A stretch of 64,000 nucleotides of DNA from contig NZ_AP026769.1 of the NCBI RefSeq assembly GCF_026000295.1, positions 1,302,001 through 1,366,000 on the forward strand, written 5' to 3'. The translations under genes and the position numbers were made by a program. A model generated the notes under the pieces. It was not told the origin of the DNA. It ran no database searches and saw nothing but the letters and a program-made list of their open reading frames with translations. This document shows, one piece after another, positions 42,659-51,327 of the stretch (position 1 is the stretch's first letter; every line of letters starts with the position of its first letter). This DNA comes from Helicobacter suis HS1. Lineage in GTDB: Bacteria > Campylobacterota > Campylobacteria > Campylobacterales > Helicobacteraceae.

Positions 42659-43431
42659 GTTTAAATATTGATCACATCGCTACACTCAGAGAAGCGCGCA
42701 AAATCCACGAACCCGATGTATTAGAGGCCATTTTTATTGCTAAAAACGCGGGAGTGGATCTAATCACCTTGCATTTAAGAGAAGATCGACGCCATATCCA
42801 TGAAGACGATCTAAGCAGTATCCTCAAACACGCGCCTATGCCGGTTAATGTAGAATGCGCCATTGATTCAAAAATCACCAAAATTCTTTGTAAATTACGC
42901 CCCTTTAAAGTTACTTTAGTACCTGAAAAGCGCGCTGAAATCACCACAGAAGGGGGGCTTAATTTGAATCACCCTAAATTAGCCCAGACCATTCAAACCT
43001 ATTTAGATCAAGAAATAGAAGTCGCACTTTTTATAGATCCGGGCTTAACAAATTTAAAACGCGCCTTAGATTTAGGTGTGCGGGTGGTGGAGTTACACAC
43101 GGGTCAATTTAGTAATCTATACAACACCCTTTATTCCAACTTCAAACACCATAAAAACCGCCTTAAAAATTTACCAAGCAGCAACGCCGCTTTAAAAAAC
43201 ATGTTAGATCAAAGTTTAAATGTATTAGAACAAAGCGCATTACAAGGGGAAAAGATGGGCTTAGAAATGTGCGCTGGGCATGGCTTGAATTATTTTAATG
43301 CTAGCTTAATCGCACGCATTAAAAGTTTAAAAGAACTTAATATCGGGCATGCAATCATGACTAGGGCTATTATTGTGGGGCTAGAGCGCGCCATTAAAGA
43401 CATGCAAGAGATACTCAAACATGCGCGCTAA
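42649..43431 (+). CDS. pdxJ: Pyridoxine 5'-phosphate synthase
   Basis: A 260-residue TIM-barrel enzyme starting RLGLNIDHIATLREAR, with LHLREDRRHI and the phosphate-binding late loops EMCAGHGLNYFN and NIGHAIMTRAIIVGLERAI. It condenses 1-deoxyxylulose 5-phosphate with 3-amino-2-oxopropyl phosphate to pyridoxine phosphate. It overlaps wecA before it and pdxA after it (11 bases), so the three are translated as one unit. AAGGAA precedes the ATG. Confidence 0.96.
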   Translation: MRLGLNIDHIATLREARKIHEPDVLEAIFIAKNAGVDLITLHLREDRRHIHEDDLSSILKHAPMPVNVECAIDSKITKILCKLRPFKVTLVPEKRAEITTEGGLNLNHPKLAQTIQTYLDQEIEVALFIDPGLTNLKRALDLGVRVVELHTGQFSNLYNTLYSNFKHHKNRLKNLPSSNAALKNMLDQSLNVLEQSALQGEKMGLEMCAGHGLNYFNASLIARIKSLKELNIGHAIMTRAIIVGLERAIKDMQEILKHAR

Positions 43432-44344
43432 GATTGCCATCTCTATTGGCGATGTGCAAGGAATAGGCCCTGAGATCGCCCTTAAAACACACCACCAGAT
43501 TAGCCAAATTTGTGATCCGCTTTATTGTGTACATTTAGAAGTACTAGAAAAAGCCAATGTACTGTTAAATCACCGCTACACAGATACACTTAAAAACATG
43601 TCTTGTTTAGAAATAAATGCCCCTATTCCAATACTTGAGCCCGGAAAAATACAAGCAGAAAGCGGGTTTTATAGTTATGCCAGTTTTCTACATGCTCTTA
43701 ATTTAGCGGATACTAAAGAGGTTAAAGGAGTTTGTACCCTGCCTATTCATAAAAAAGCATGGCAATTAGCCGGGATTAATGCCCCCGGGCACACCGCAAT
43801 TTTAAGAGAACGCTACAAACAAGAAGCAATTATGATGTTAGGTTGTCCTTCTTTATGGGTCGCCCTTTTTAGCGATCATATTCCCTTAGCCCAAGTAAGT
43901 ACGCGTGTGCAAAGAGAGCCTTTAGTCAAATTTTTAATCACTTTAAGCCATGCCCTCCCACAGGCCAATCAAATTGTAGTTTTAGGACTCGATCCACACT
44001 GCGGCGATGGAGGTGCTATAGGGACACAAGATCAAGAAGTACAAGAGGCCATTAAGCAGGCTAATTTGTCTTTAAAAACACCCAAATTTTTAGGGCCTAT
44101 TAGTGCAGATAGTGCCTTTGCCCCTCATTTTAGAGATAAATACCGCTATTTTGTCGCGCTCTATCATGATGTAGGGTTAACCCCACTTAAAGCCCTCTAC
44201 TTTGAGCAAAGTATCAATGTTTCGCTTAATTTGCCTATCAAACGCGCCTCTGTAGATCATGGTTGTGCCTTTGATATTGCCTATCAAAATAAGGCAAGCA
44301 TTAAAAGCTATCAAAACGCGCTTGAGTGGTTGGTTGCTACTTAA
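43421..44344 (+). CDS. pdxA: 4-hydroxythreonine-4-phosphate dehydrogenase
   Basis: A 307-residue enzyme that makes the amino-oxopropyl phosphate substrate of PdxJ. It starts AISIGDVQGIGPEIALK, has the metal-binding PGHTAIL, LGLDPHCGDGG and a late YHDVGLTPLKALYF with VDHGCAFDIA. It overlaps pdxJ by 11 bases. The two enzymes complete the central steps of vitamin B6 synthesis. The 45 bases to the next convergent gene contain AAAGCTAGCTTTTTTT, a weak terminator-like palindrome. Confidence 0.94.
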   Translation: MRAKIAISIGDVQGIGPEIALKTHHQISQICDPLYCVHLEVLEKANVLLNHRYTDTLKNMSCLEINAPIPILEPGKIQAESGFYSYASFLHALNLADTKEVKGVCTLPIHKKAWQLAGINAPGHTAILRERYKQEAIMMLGCPSLWVALFSDHIPLAQVSTRVQREPLVKFLITLSHALPQANQIVVLGLDPHCGDGGAIGTQDQEVQEAIKQANLSLKTPKFLGPISADSAFAPHFRDKYRYFVALYHDVGLTPLKALYFEQSINVSLNLPIKRASVDHGCAFDIAYQNKASIKSYQNALEWLVAT

Positions 44345-44389
44345 AGCTACCTTACTTTTACTAAACAAAAAATACAAAGCTAGCTTTTT

Positions 44390-45364
44390 TTAAAGTGTAA
44401 GCACCACCTTACCAATTTGTGCGCTATTTTCTATATAGTCATGGGCTTGTCTAATGTCTGCAAAGGCAAACACACGATCAATTTCAGGGTGTAATCTGCC
44501 ACTGGCTAACTCCTCGCAAATATAGGCCTTAGCACGCTTAAGACTTCCTGCATCTGCGGTGATTCTAGACAATCCATAACCGCGTAGAGTAAGGTTTTTG
44601 CTAAGAATTTCAGATGTAGGAACGCTCATATCCTCATGGCTTAATGCCGCATAAATAAAGTAGCGTCCGTTTAAAGCCATAGCTCTAAAAATCGCGTATG
44701 CGTCTTCTCCACAAAAAGGATCAAACACCATATCTACGCCTTGCCCTTTTGTGATTTCAAGAAGGCGGACTGTAATGTCATCTTGGGTGGTCAATACAAA
44801 ATCCGCCCCTTTTGTTAATAAAATATCCCCTTCAGCATGGGTACGGCTAAGCGCAATAACGGTAGCTCCCTGCATTTTAGCAATCTGTATAGTAGCCAAG
44901 CTCACTCTTCTACTTGCTATCCTCAACACAACATATTCGCCTGCTTGTAAGTTAGCCAGCTCAATTAATGTCTTATAAGCTTTAACAAATGCCATCCAGC
45001 TAGCTGCTGCTTGTTCAAAAGAAAGATTTTCAAAATATTCAATAACCGCATTGGCAGGTAAATTAGCCACTTCAATATAAGTGTTAGTTAGCAGAAAGTC
45101 TGAAATCACACTCACCTTATCGCCTACTTTAACATGGCTAACATGTTCACCCACAGCGCGCACCACACCCGCGCCATCATAACCCAACCTAACAGGAATC
45201 GAATTTGTATATTGCTCACTGTAATACTTGATCTCTGCACAATTAAGCCCCCATGCATGGAAGGCAACTTGTACTTCATCTACCTGTGGCGCAGGTATAT
45301 CAACTCCAACAATTTCTAATACATCAAAACCGCCTGTTTGGTTAAATTGGATTTGTTTGCCCAT
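44390..45364 (-). CDS. Zinc-independent alcohol dehydrogenase / quinone oxidoreductase family
   Basis: A 324-residue medium-chain reductase. It has the GroES-like first part with VRLGYDGAGVVRAVGEHV and a Rossmann part (GEYVVLRIASRRVSLATIQIAKMQGATVIALS, split here). The catalytic and structural zinc cysteines of true alcohol dehydrogenases are absent, so it belongs with the NADPH:quinone oxidoreductases. The NADP-binding loop reads ASRRVSLA rather than the usual A-A-A-G-G-V-G, an atypical sequence. Substrate unknown. It stands alone between pdxA and a lipoprotein gene. Confidence 0.8.
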   Translation of the reverse strand: MGKQIQFNQTGGFDVLEIVGVDIPAPQVDEVQVAFHAWGLNCAEIKYYSEQYTNSIPVRLGYDGAGVVRAVGEHVSHVKVGDKVSVISDFLLTNTYIEVANLPANAVIEYFENLSFEQAAASWMAFVKAYKTLIELANLQAGEYVVLRIASRRVSLATIQIAKMQGATVIALSRTHAEGDILLTKGADFVLTTQDDITVRLLEITKGQGVDMVFDPFCGEDAYAIFRAMALNGRYFIYAALSHEDMSVPTSEILSKNLTLRGYGLSRITADAGSLKRAKAYICEELASGRLHPEIDRVFAFADIRQAHDYIENSAQIGKVVLTL

Positions 45365-45472
45365 TTTAAAATCCTTTGCTTTTGTAAAATTTATTGAAAG
45401 CTAGCACCGGTAATTTTACCTATATTTTGCGCGCTAAAAATATCTAGAAGTGTTAGATTCTAGAAAAGTAGC

Positions 45473-45844
45473 TTAATTTTCCTTAGGGCGCACATAGCCC
45501 TTTATTTTCACGCATTTAGTGCCAAGGAACAAAGAGAGAACCCATGGCAAGTATGGCCAAGCCTCTTTACTTACGGTAGTGTTGATAAGTTCCCACTTAC
45601 TCTTACCTAAAGTCTTCACATAGCTGTTGGCTTGGGTCTGTACCTGTGCCATGGCCTTTTGTCTGAGACTAGCAAGCCCACTTTTACCATAGAGCAAAGT
45701 AAAATAATTACAGGCACGCCCATAAACAGGATGTACATTGCCGCTTTTAAGAGGCTGGCCTGGATTAATGCTATCAATCTTGGTTGTACAGCCAATCAAA
45801 AGGGCGCTCATTAGTGCCCCCATAACTGGAGAAAACTTTGGCAT
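45473..45844 (-). CDS. Small lipoprotein, TRL-like
   Basis: A 123-residue lipoprotein: signal MPKFSPVMGALMSALLIGC gives a lipobox ALLIGC. The mature protein has GRACNYFTLLYGKSGLASLRQKA and a late C-V-K-I-K-G-Y-V end with two or three cysteines, loosely like the TRL family in which CSYLG- and C-x-V-x-G-type segments recur. The ATG at 45844 is used because GGAGGG precedes it; an earlier ATG at 45883 would spoil the signal. Function unknown. The interval 45845-46131 downstream of hypE holds only a possible transposase remnant. Confidence 0.55.
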   Translation of the reverse strand: MPKFSPVMGALMSALLIGCTTKIDSINPGQPLKSGNVHPVYGRACNYFTLLYGKSGLASLRQKAMAQVQTQANSYVKTLGKSKWELINTTVSKEAWPYLPWVLSLFLGTKCVKIKGYVRPKEN

Positions 45845-45998
45845 AAGACCCTCCGTTAAAAATTCTAGGTGGCGTTCTAACATACCTAAAAATATAAAAA
45901 ATAAATAAACTTAGCCCCTTAAAACCCCAAAATCTTTTCTCTTACCCCCTTAATATCAAAAAGCGTACAAACCCCCGACCAATGCTACAAAGCTTTTT

Positions 45999-46058
45999 GC
46001 CCACAAATTGCAGTAAGAGAGCACAATGCCAGCATAAAATCCTAAACGCTATCAATTT
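45999..46058 (+). pseudogene. Possible TnpB tail remnant
   Basis: In a stretch without genes a short frame reads FCPQIAVREHNASIKS before a stop. REHNASI resembles the last RuvC motif (R-D-x-N-A-S-x-N) of TnpB proteins with a cysteine upstream, and the neighbouring frame continues KILNAINLKES, as after a one-base shift. It is very short and could be chance. Confidence 0.2.
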
Positions 46059-46131
46059 AAAAGAGTCAAAAATTTCAACCTCATCTATTGTTGTGCCCTC
46101 ATCGCTTTATTAATACAAAACCCCACCCCTT

Positions 46132-47130
46132 TTAACAAATCCGCGGCAATAACTCACCCTCTGGCATTTCTAAATAACGCCTAGACCCCCACGCATTTTT
46201 TAAAAACACCCGGGGGGTTTGGCTTTGTTTGCACACAGCCCCTATAATGGCCGGGTTTGCTCCACTCTTAGCTAAAATTTCACATACACTAGTTGCATGC
46301 ACACTACCAACACTAAGTACACATACCCCCTCATTAGCCAAAACATAGGGTTCTAACCCTAAGATTTCACACACCCCCCGCACCTCCTCTAATACTGGAA
46401 TACTAGCTTCCTCGATTTCAATATCTACTAAAGAAGCGCGCGCCCACTCATTGAGTACAGCAGCTAATCCACCCCTTGTTGCATCGCGCAAGGCATAAAT
46501 GGGGTATTGGCTCGCAAAAAGTGGCTTTAAAATAGAGAAAAGTTGTTTACAGTCGCTTTGTAAGGATACGCCTAGCTGGATCTCAGAGCGCAAAGCAAAG
46601 AGCAAGGCCCCGTGGCTGCCAATAAAATCGCTAATAATAATACTCTGCCCCTCTTTAAGATTTTTAGCACTCAAATTAGGATAAATAGTAGGGCCTAGTG
46701 CGGTGGTGTTAATAAAGATTTTATCCATGCTATTTTTGGGTAGTACCTTTGTATCTAAGGATAAAAGCTTGAGTTTGCCTAATGTTAATTCTGTGCGCAT
46801 AGAGGCTAAAATTTGCTCTAACAGTGTAATTTCAAGCCCCTCTTCTAACATAAAACCCACACTCAAATAAGTAGGCTTTGATCCTACCATGCATACATCA
46901 TTCACACTCCCACACACACTAAGTTTACCTATATCGCCCCCAGCAAAGATAAGTGGATCAACTACAAAGCTATCTGTACTCATTGCCCATGCACCCTCTG
47001 CCTTAAACACACCCCCATCTTCTCCATCAGCGCATAAAAACTCCCCTAAATAAGGTTTAAAGACCTGTTCAATGAGTTCTAAACTCTGCTTACCCCCATT
47101 CCCGCAACTTAAGGCAACGCGTGCTAGCAT
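46132..47130 (-). CDS. hypE: Hydrogenase maturation protein HypE
   Basis: A 332-residue AIR synthase-fold protein. It has STDSFVVDPLIFAGGDIG, CGSVNDVCMVGSKPTYLSVGFMLEEG (split here), RDATRGGLAAVLNEW and the decisive C-terminal PRIC, whose cysteine carries the carbamoyl group that HypE dehydrates to cyanide for the NiFe-hydrogenase iron. The lack of an N-terminal Sec/Cys-x-G-x-G-x-K motif and the PRIC end separate it from SelD. It supports uptake hydrogenase, a major energy source for gastric helicobacters. The other hyp genes are not in the window. Confidence 0.93.
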   Translation of the reverse strand: MLARVALSCGNGGKQSLELIEQVFKPYLGEFLCADGEDGGVFKAEGAWAMSTDSFVVDPLIFAGGDIGKLSVCGSVNDVCMVGSKPTYLSVGFMLEEGLEITLLEQILASMRTELTLGKLKLLSLDTKVLPKNSMDKIFINTTALGPTIYPNLSAKNLKEGQSIIISDFIGSHGALLFALRSEIQLGVSLQSDCKQLFSILKPLFASQYPIYALRDATRGGLAAVLNEWARASLVDIEIEEASIPVLEEVRGVCEILGLEPYVLANEGVCVLSVGSVHATSVCEILAKSGANPAIIGAVCKQSQTPRVFLKNAWGSRRYLEMPEGELLPRIC

Positions 47131-47183
47131 GAATCTCCCTAGCGATGGTTTTTAAGTTATTGTAGTGGTTTTTGTTAAAAATT

Positions 47184-47216
47184 TTACAAGTGTATTTGTA
47201 GTCAAAATGCTACAAT
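47184..47216 (+). promoter_or_regulatory. Promoter and palindrome before the two-component genes
   Basis: TTACAA-GTGTAT-TTGTAG at 47184-47201 contains a perfect TACAA/TTGTA inverted repeat, a possible operator. TACAAT at 47211-47216 is a -10 box only seven bases before the ATG at 47223, and no ribosome site lies between, so the transcript may be leaderless. Confidence 0.35.
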
Positions 47217-47222
47217 ATAAAG

Positions 47223-47864
47223 ATGAAAAAACTTTTTCTCTTAGAAGATGATGTTTTATTGCACCGCATGCTAGAGGAATTTTTAAAGCACGCGGGGTTT
47301 GTAGTCGTAAGCGCTTATGATAAAACACCAGCAATGGATATTTTAAGCCAACAGCATTTTGATCTATTATTACTAGATGTGCAAGTACCTGAGGGCAATA
47401 GTTTTCAAATTTTACAGATTCTAAGGGATTTAAACATCGCCACTCCGGCCATTTTTATCAGTGTCTGCAGTGATATGCAAACTTTGCGGCAGGCTTTCCA
47501 TGCTGGAGCTAGCGACTATCTTAAAAAACCCTTTGATTTAGAGGAATTGTATTTACGCATGGAGCGTTTATTAACCCCCCCTAGAGTACAGATTAATTCA
47601 GATTGTTTTTATGAAAATGGAGTTTTACAAAAGGCCGATCAAAACTATTTTTTAACCCCCAAGGAGAAATGCTTGTTAGAATTTTTTCTCAAACATAAAA
47701 ACCAAATCTTAGGGCATGAGCAGATCATGGCTAATGTGTGGCATTATGAAAACGAGGTAGATGATTCTACTTTGCGCAGCCATATTAAAAACTTGCGTAA
47801 ACTCTTGGGTAAGGATCATATCCAGAATATCAAGGGTTTAGGCTATTGTTTGAGGATTCCATGA
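47223..47864 (+). CDS. OmpR-type response regulator
   Basis: A 213-residue two-component regulator. The receiver has the acidic pair LEDD, the phosphorylated Asp in LLLLDVQVPEG and the Lys in YLKKPFD; the C-terminal winged helix reads LTPKEKCLLEFFLKH and SHIKNLRKLLGKDHIQNIKGLGYCL (split). Its length and the LLLLDVQVPE stretch remind me of H. pylori CrdR, the copper-resistance regulator, but the match is from memory, so no symbol is given. It overlaps the sensor kinase by four bases (ATGA). A palindrome upstream could be its own binding site. Confidence 0.85.
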   Translation: MKKLFLLEDDVLLHRMLEEFLKHAGFVVVSAYDKTPAMDILSQQHFDLLLLDVQVPEGNSFQILQILRDLNIATPAIFISVCSDMQTLRQAFHAGASDYLKKPFDLEELYLRMERLLTPPRVQINSDCFYENGVLQKADQNYFLTPKEKCLLEFFLKHKNQILGHEQIMANVWHYENEVDDSTLRSHIKNLRKLLGKDHIQNIKGLGYCLRIP

Positions 47865-49087
47865 AACTTAACATGTATGAAAAACAATCTTTAAGGCGTT
47901 TTTTTGCGCTATTGCTAGGTTTTTCCTTTGTACTCATCACCCTCATCGCGCTTTTATTTTTACACAATGCCAAAAGCCTTATTTTAGAAAATACCCAAGT
48001 GCGTTTGCAAGCCCAGAGTAATGAGATCACCCAAGACATTATAGAAGCCCACATGCACCATTGGGACGAACCTTTTAAAACTCTAGCCCGTAGGTATAGT
48101 TATCTGCATTTTGTACTGCTAGATGGAGAGCGCCATGTGCTTTATAACCATAATTTTGGTAACGCTACAAGTCTAGCCTTTTTTGGGCATGCCACTTCCT
48201 TTCCTTTGTTTTTAGATCAAAAAGATGCTTTTTATTTGGTGGATAATAAAACTTTTGGGCATTTGGGAGTGGATTTAGTGTTAATAGAGGAAAATCACCC
48301 CCACCATTTATTTGCATCGTTATACCGGCGCGTGTTATTGATCTTTTCGGGTGTGTTTATCTGTATGGGGGCGATGTCTTTCTTTCTAGCACGGCTATTT
48401 TTAAAACCCTTAGCCGATGAACGATCGCGCATTAGCGCCTTTAGCCAAGACCTTGCCCATGAGTTAAACACCCCTATTGCTGCTTTACTCATTGCTGCTA
48501 AAGCCCTGTTTAAACAAGAGAATAACCCCAAACTTTTAGGCATTCTAGCCAGCGCCCAGCGCATTTCTCACCTCTACTACCGCCTTGCTTATATCTCAAC
48601 GCAGGATTTAAACCTAGATACCCAGCTTTTAGATTTAAAAACACTAGTAGCCCAGCAAATCGCCTCTTTAGATCAAATGGCTACCTTTTACCAATTAGAA
48701 CTCAAAGGCCATTTAGAACCCAAAACCTTTGAAGCGTGCGAGGAGGATATGGTTACTCTAGTGAGTAATTTACTCATGAATGCAATCAAATACAACCACC
48801 CGCAAGGTTTTATTCAAGTAGTTTTAAATCAAGATTTGAGTGTGTGTAATAGTGGGCAGGCTATTCCTACAGCTAAAATAGAAGCCCTTAGAAAACGCTA
48901 TAGCCGTTTAGATGTCCATAAAAAAGGTTATGGGATTGGTTTGGATCTGGTGCATAAGATTTGTGAACGGTACGATCTTAGATTAGAAATTAGTAGTGAG
49001 CCTATCCCCTCCTCGCGCTATTATCAAAACACTTTTAAGGTGTGCTTTCCTCCAAGCTTAGCCCAGACTAAACCGCTTAATGCTTAG
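47861..49087 (+). CDS. Two-component sensor histidine kinase
   Basis: A 408-residue membrane kinase: one membrane segment near residues 15-37, a periplasmic domain of about 120 residues, a second segment (LLIFSGVFICMGAMSFFLARLF), a dimerisation helix with the phospho-His in AHELNTPIAALL, and an ATPase domain with N-box LLMNAIKYNHPQG and G-box GYGIGLDLVHKI. It partners the regulator that precedes it. The ATG at 47861 overlaps that gene's stop as ATGA. The periplasmic domain shows no clear metal-binding motif, so the signal is uncertain; copper (CrdS-like) is one possibility. Confidence 0.87.
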   Translation: MKLNMYEKQSLRRFFALLLGFSFVLITLIALLFLHNAKSLILENTQVRLQAQSNEITQDIIEAHMHHWDEPFKTLARRYSYLHFVLLDGERHVLYNHNFGNATSLAFFGHATSFPLFLDQKDAFYLVDNKTFGHLGVDLVLIEENHPHHLFASLYRRVLLIFSGVFICMGAMSFFLARLFLKPLADERSRISAFSQDLAHELNTPIAALLIAAKALFKQENNPKLLGILASAQRISHLYYRLAYISTQDLNLDTQLLDLKTLVAQQIASLDQMATFYQLELKGHLEPKTFEACEEDMVTLVSNLLMNAIKYNHPQGFIQVVLNQDLSVCNSGQAIPTAKIEALRKRYSRLDVHKKGYGIGLDLVHKICERYDLRLEISSEPIPSSRYYQNTFKVCFPPSLAQTKPLNA

Positions 49088-49679
49088 TTTCATCTAAATT
49101 TTTGATTTGTTCTAAAATTTCAGTAATGGCTTTAAGGCTGACATGCTGTAGCGCCTTGATTTCTAAAATCTCATCAGATTCTTTAGCGGTGATTGTTTGG
49201 CTTTGGGTGATGCGTCTATACTGGCTACCTGATGGCGTGTTTAAAGAATAATCTAGCACTAGCTGTGCTTGATACTGCCCATTTTGCTCTAAAATGGCAA
49301 GGGAGAGAATATCTAATTTGATAGTGGCATAGGGGGTTGTGATGTGGGGAGGGCGCGAGACAAAAAGGCAGTGTTTGGCTGCTTGTAAAAGGAGCATGTT
49401 TTTAAGCATGTTTTTAGGGAGATCAATAAACTTTGTATGTTTAGCATAATAAACTTGCCCCTGCGCATTTTTAAAGACAATTTGTTTAGTATCGTATAAA
49501 TCTGCGCTTTGAATCCCAACAAGGCCTATATCATGGACTTGAGAACAAGTGGGGGTTGTAAACCCTATTGTATTAAGATCATAATCTTTCACATCTGGCA
49601 ACATTTGCTTAAGATTAAGATTCAAACAACCTGAAAAAAGTACAGAAAAACAACACACCAACCCGATGTGTTTTTTCAT
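49077..49679 (-). CDS. ABC-type transport auxiliary lipoprotein
   Basis: A 200-residue lipoprotein with lipobox SVLFSGC. The mature part has LNTIGFTTPTCSQVHDIGLVGIQSADLYD and the C-terminal ILEQNGQYQAQLVLDYSLN strand pattern of the PqiC/DUF330-like lipoproteins that accompany MCE transport systems. Its ATG overlaps the end of the MlaD-type gene, making it the last gene of the four-gene operon. It likely links the MCE protein to the outer membrane. The end overlaps the convergent kinase gene by 11 bases. Confidence 0.75.
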   Translation of the reverse strand: MKKHIGLVCCFSVLFSGCLNLNLKQMLPDVKDYDLNTIGFTTPTCSQVHDIGLVGIQSADLYDTKQIVFKNAQGQVYYAKHTKFIDLPKNMLKNMLLLQAAKHCLFVSRPPHITTPYATIKLDILSLAILEQNGQYQAQLVLDYSLNTPSGSQYRRITQSQTITAKESDEILEIKALQHVSLKAITEILEQIKNLDETKH

Positions 49680-50551
49680 TTTCTATCTCCAAAAATTGTT
49701 TTATAAGGGTTGGCATCAAATTTATCAATCAAGCTAGAACCTTTTTGTACAAAATTATCAATGTTGCGTAGACTCAATTCCATTTGCATGATTAAAGGGG
49801 TGAGCATGGTTTTAAAATCATATTGTTTATCCTCAACTTTCTTATTAATGTTGACTACAAGTTGATCGCCATGCTCGGCTAAAGTACGGCCACTTTCAAG
49901 AAAACCATCGCCTTTTTTTAGCGTCTTTGTGGCTTGTTCTGCTGTTTGGGTTGCTTTATCTAATAGGCGTTCTAGGGCTAAACGGGTATTATCTAGTCCC
50001 CCCGTAACCTTTTGGATAGAGGCGATGGTTTTGCTGATATTATCAATATTTTGGGGGCTTAAAATTTGTTCGATGCTTTTAATGATGTAGAGGACTTCAT
50101 TAGAAATATGCCCCGCGCTACTGGTGAGTTTTTCTAAAAAGCTTTGTTCGTAGCGTAGCACGCGCTCACTATCATTTTTACTATAAAACTCTTTAGAGTC
50201 GCTTTGTATGAGGCTTAAATATTTTAACCCCACCAAACCCTGAGATTCAACTTTTAATGAAGAGTCTTTATGAATGGGTACGCGGCTTTGGATACGCAAA
50301 TCTAACTTCACCATTCCCAAATGCCCCTTATCAAAAGCCACATGCCTAACAGAACCAATTTGAATCCCTTTATAATTAATGGGTGTATTAGCCCCTATCC
50401 CATTTAAATCTTTATCCGTATACATCACATAACCCATATAATCTTTATCTTCTAAATCAAAATGCCCAAGCCATAAAATAAAGACCACCATACACACCAT
50501 GCAAGCTAAGAAAATGCCGCCAATGAGAGTGTAGTTTACATGCCTTTCCAA
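49676..50551 (-). CDS. MlaD-type MCE domain lipid-binding protein
   Basis: A 291-residue protein: an N-terminal membrane anchor (YTLIGGIFLACMVCMVVFILWLG, split) followed by an MCE domain with VMYTDKDLNGIGANTPINYKGIQIGSVRHVAFD and GLVGLKYLSL. A long helical tail of about 120 residues follows (THIS part rich in K, E and N), longer than in E. coli MlaD. MCE proteins form hexameric rings that carry phospholipids across the periplasm. It lies between the ATPase and the lipoprotein with four-base and 16-base overlaps. Confidence 0.88.
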   Translation of the reverse strand: MERHVNYTLIGGIFLACMVCMVVFILWLGHFDLEDKDYMGYVMYTDKDLNGIGANTPINYKGIQIGSVRHVAFDKGHLGMVKLDLRIQSRVPIHKDSSLKVESQGLVGLKYLSLIQSDSKEFYSKNDSERVLRYEQSFLEKLTSSAGHISNEVLYIIKSIEQILSPQNIDNISKTIASIQKVTGGLDNTRLALERLLDKATQTAEQATKTLKKGDGFLESGRTLAEHGDQLVVNINKKVEDKQYDFKTMLTPLIMQMELSLRNIDNFVQKGSSLIDKFDANPYKTIFGDRK

Positions 50552-51327
50552 AACTTCTCTCCTCGTGTGGAATTAAATAAATTACCCTCTTCTAAGGGGT
50601 GGGTTTTAATGCGCTCAATAAAATCCTTAAACGTACCATCAAAATCAATTAGCCCGTCTTTGAGCATGATAAAACGATCCACCGTGTTTTTAACCGAGTC
50701 TAGATCGTGGGTGATCATCACCACGGTTAAATGCAACGCTTCTTTAAGCGATAAAAGCAATTCATCAAATGTATCGGCCGAATAGGGGTCTAAACCACTT
50801 GTAGGTTCGTCTAAAAATAAAATCTCAGGATTAGTCGCCATAGCACGGGCTAATCCCACACGCTTTTTCATGCCCCCGCTAAGTTCATAAGGATATAGAT
50901 AGTACACACTTGGATCTAATCCGACTCGATCCAGCCACATTTTAGAAATTTCAAGAATATTTTGTTTGGGATAAAAACTATATTCCTCCAACATCACCCC
51001 TACATTTTCTAAAACCGTAAGCGAGCTATAAAGCGCTCCAAATTGGAATAATACCCCTATACGCTGTAAAATTTGATCTCTTTGGCGATCCTTAAGTTTC
51101 CAAATATCTGTCCCAAAAACATTAATTACGCCTTTAATAGGGCGGTTAAGTAAAATTAAACTGCGCAGTAAGGTACTCTTCCCACTCCCACTTCCCCCTA
51201 GAATAGCTAATATCTCCCCTTTAAACACCTCAAAACTCACGCCCCGGTGAATCAAGCGCTCCCCATAGGCATTATAGACATTATCCACTACAATGAGTTT
51301 TTGAGAGTAAGTGATATTAGACATCAA
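50536..51327 (-). CDS. MlaF-type ABC transporter ATPase
   Basis: A 263-residue ATPase with Walker A GGSGSGKST, signature LSGGMKKRVGLARAMA, Walker B ILFLDEPTSGLDP and H-loop ITHDL. The GGMKKR signature and GLDPYSADTFDELL stretch are typical of MlaF-like ATPases that energise MCE phospholipid transport. It overlaps the permease by 11 bases and the MCE gene by 16 bases. The system helps keep outer-membrane lipid asymmetry. Confidence 0.92.
   Translation of the reverse strand: MMSNITYSQKLIVVDNVYNAYGERLIHRGVSFEVFKGEILAILGGSGSGKSTLLRSLILLNRPIKGVINVFGTDIWKLKDRQRDQILQRIGVLFQFGALYSSLTVLENVGVMLEEYSFYPKQNILEISKMWLDRVGLDPSVYYLYPYELSGGMKKRVGLARAMATNPEILFLDEPTSGLDPYSADTFDELLLSLKEALHLTVVMITHDLDSVKNTVDRFIMLKDGLIDFDGTFKDFIERIKTHPLEEGNLFNSTRGEKFWKGM

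Noticed and set aside
46132-47130. SelD (selenophosphate synthetase)
   Set aside because: Same fold as SelD, but the C-terminal PRIC and HypE-type motifs identify hydrogenase maturation protein HypE.
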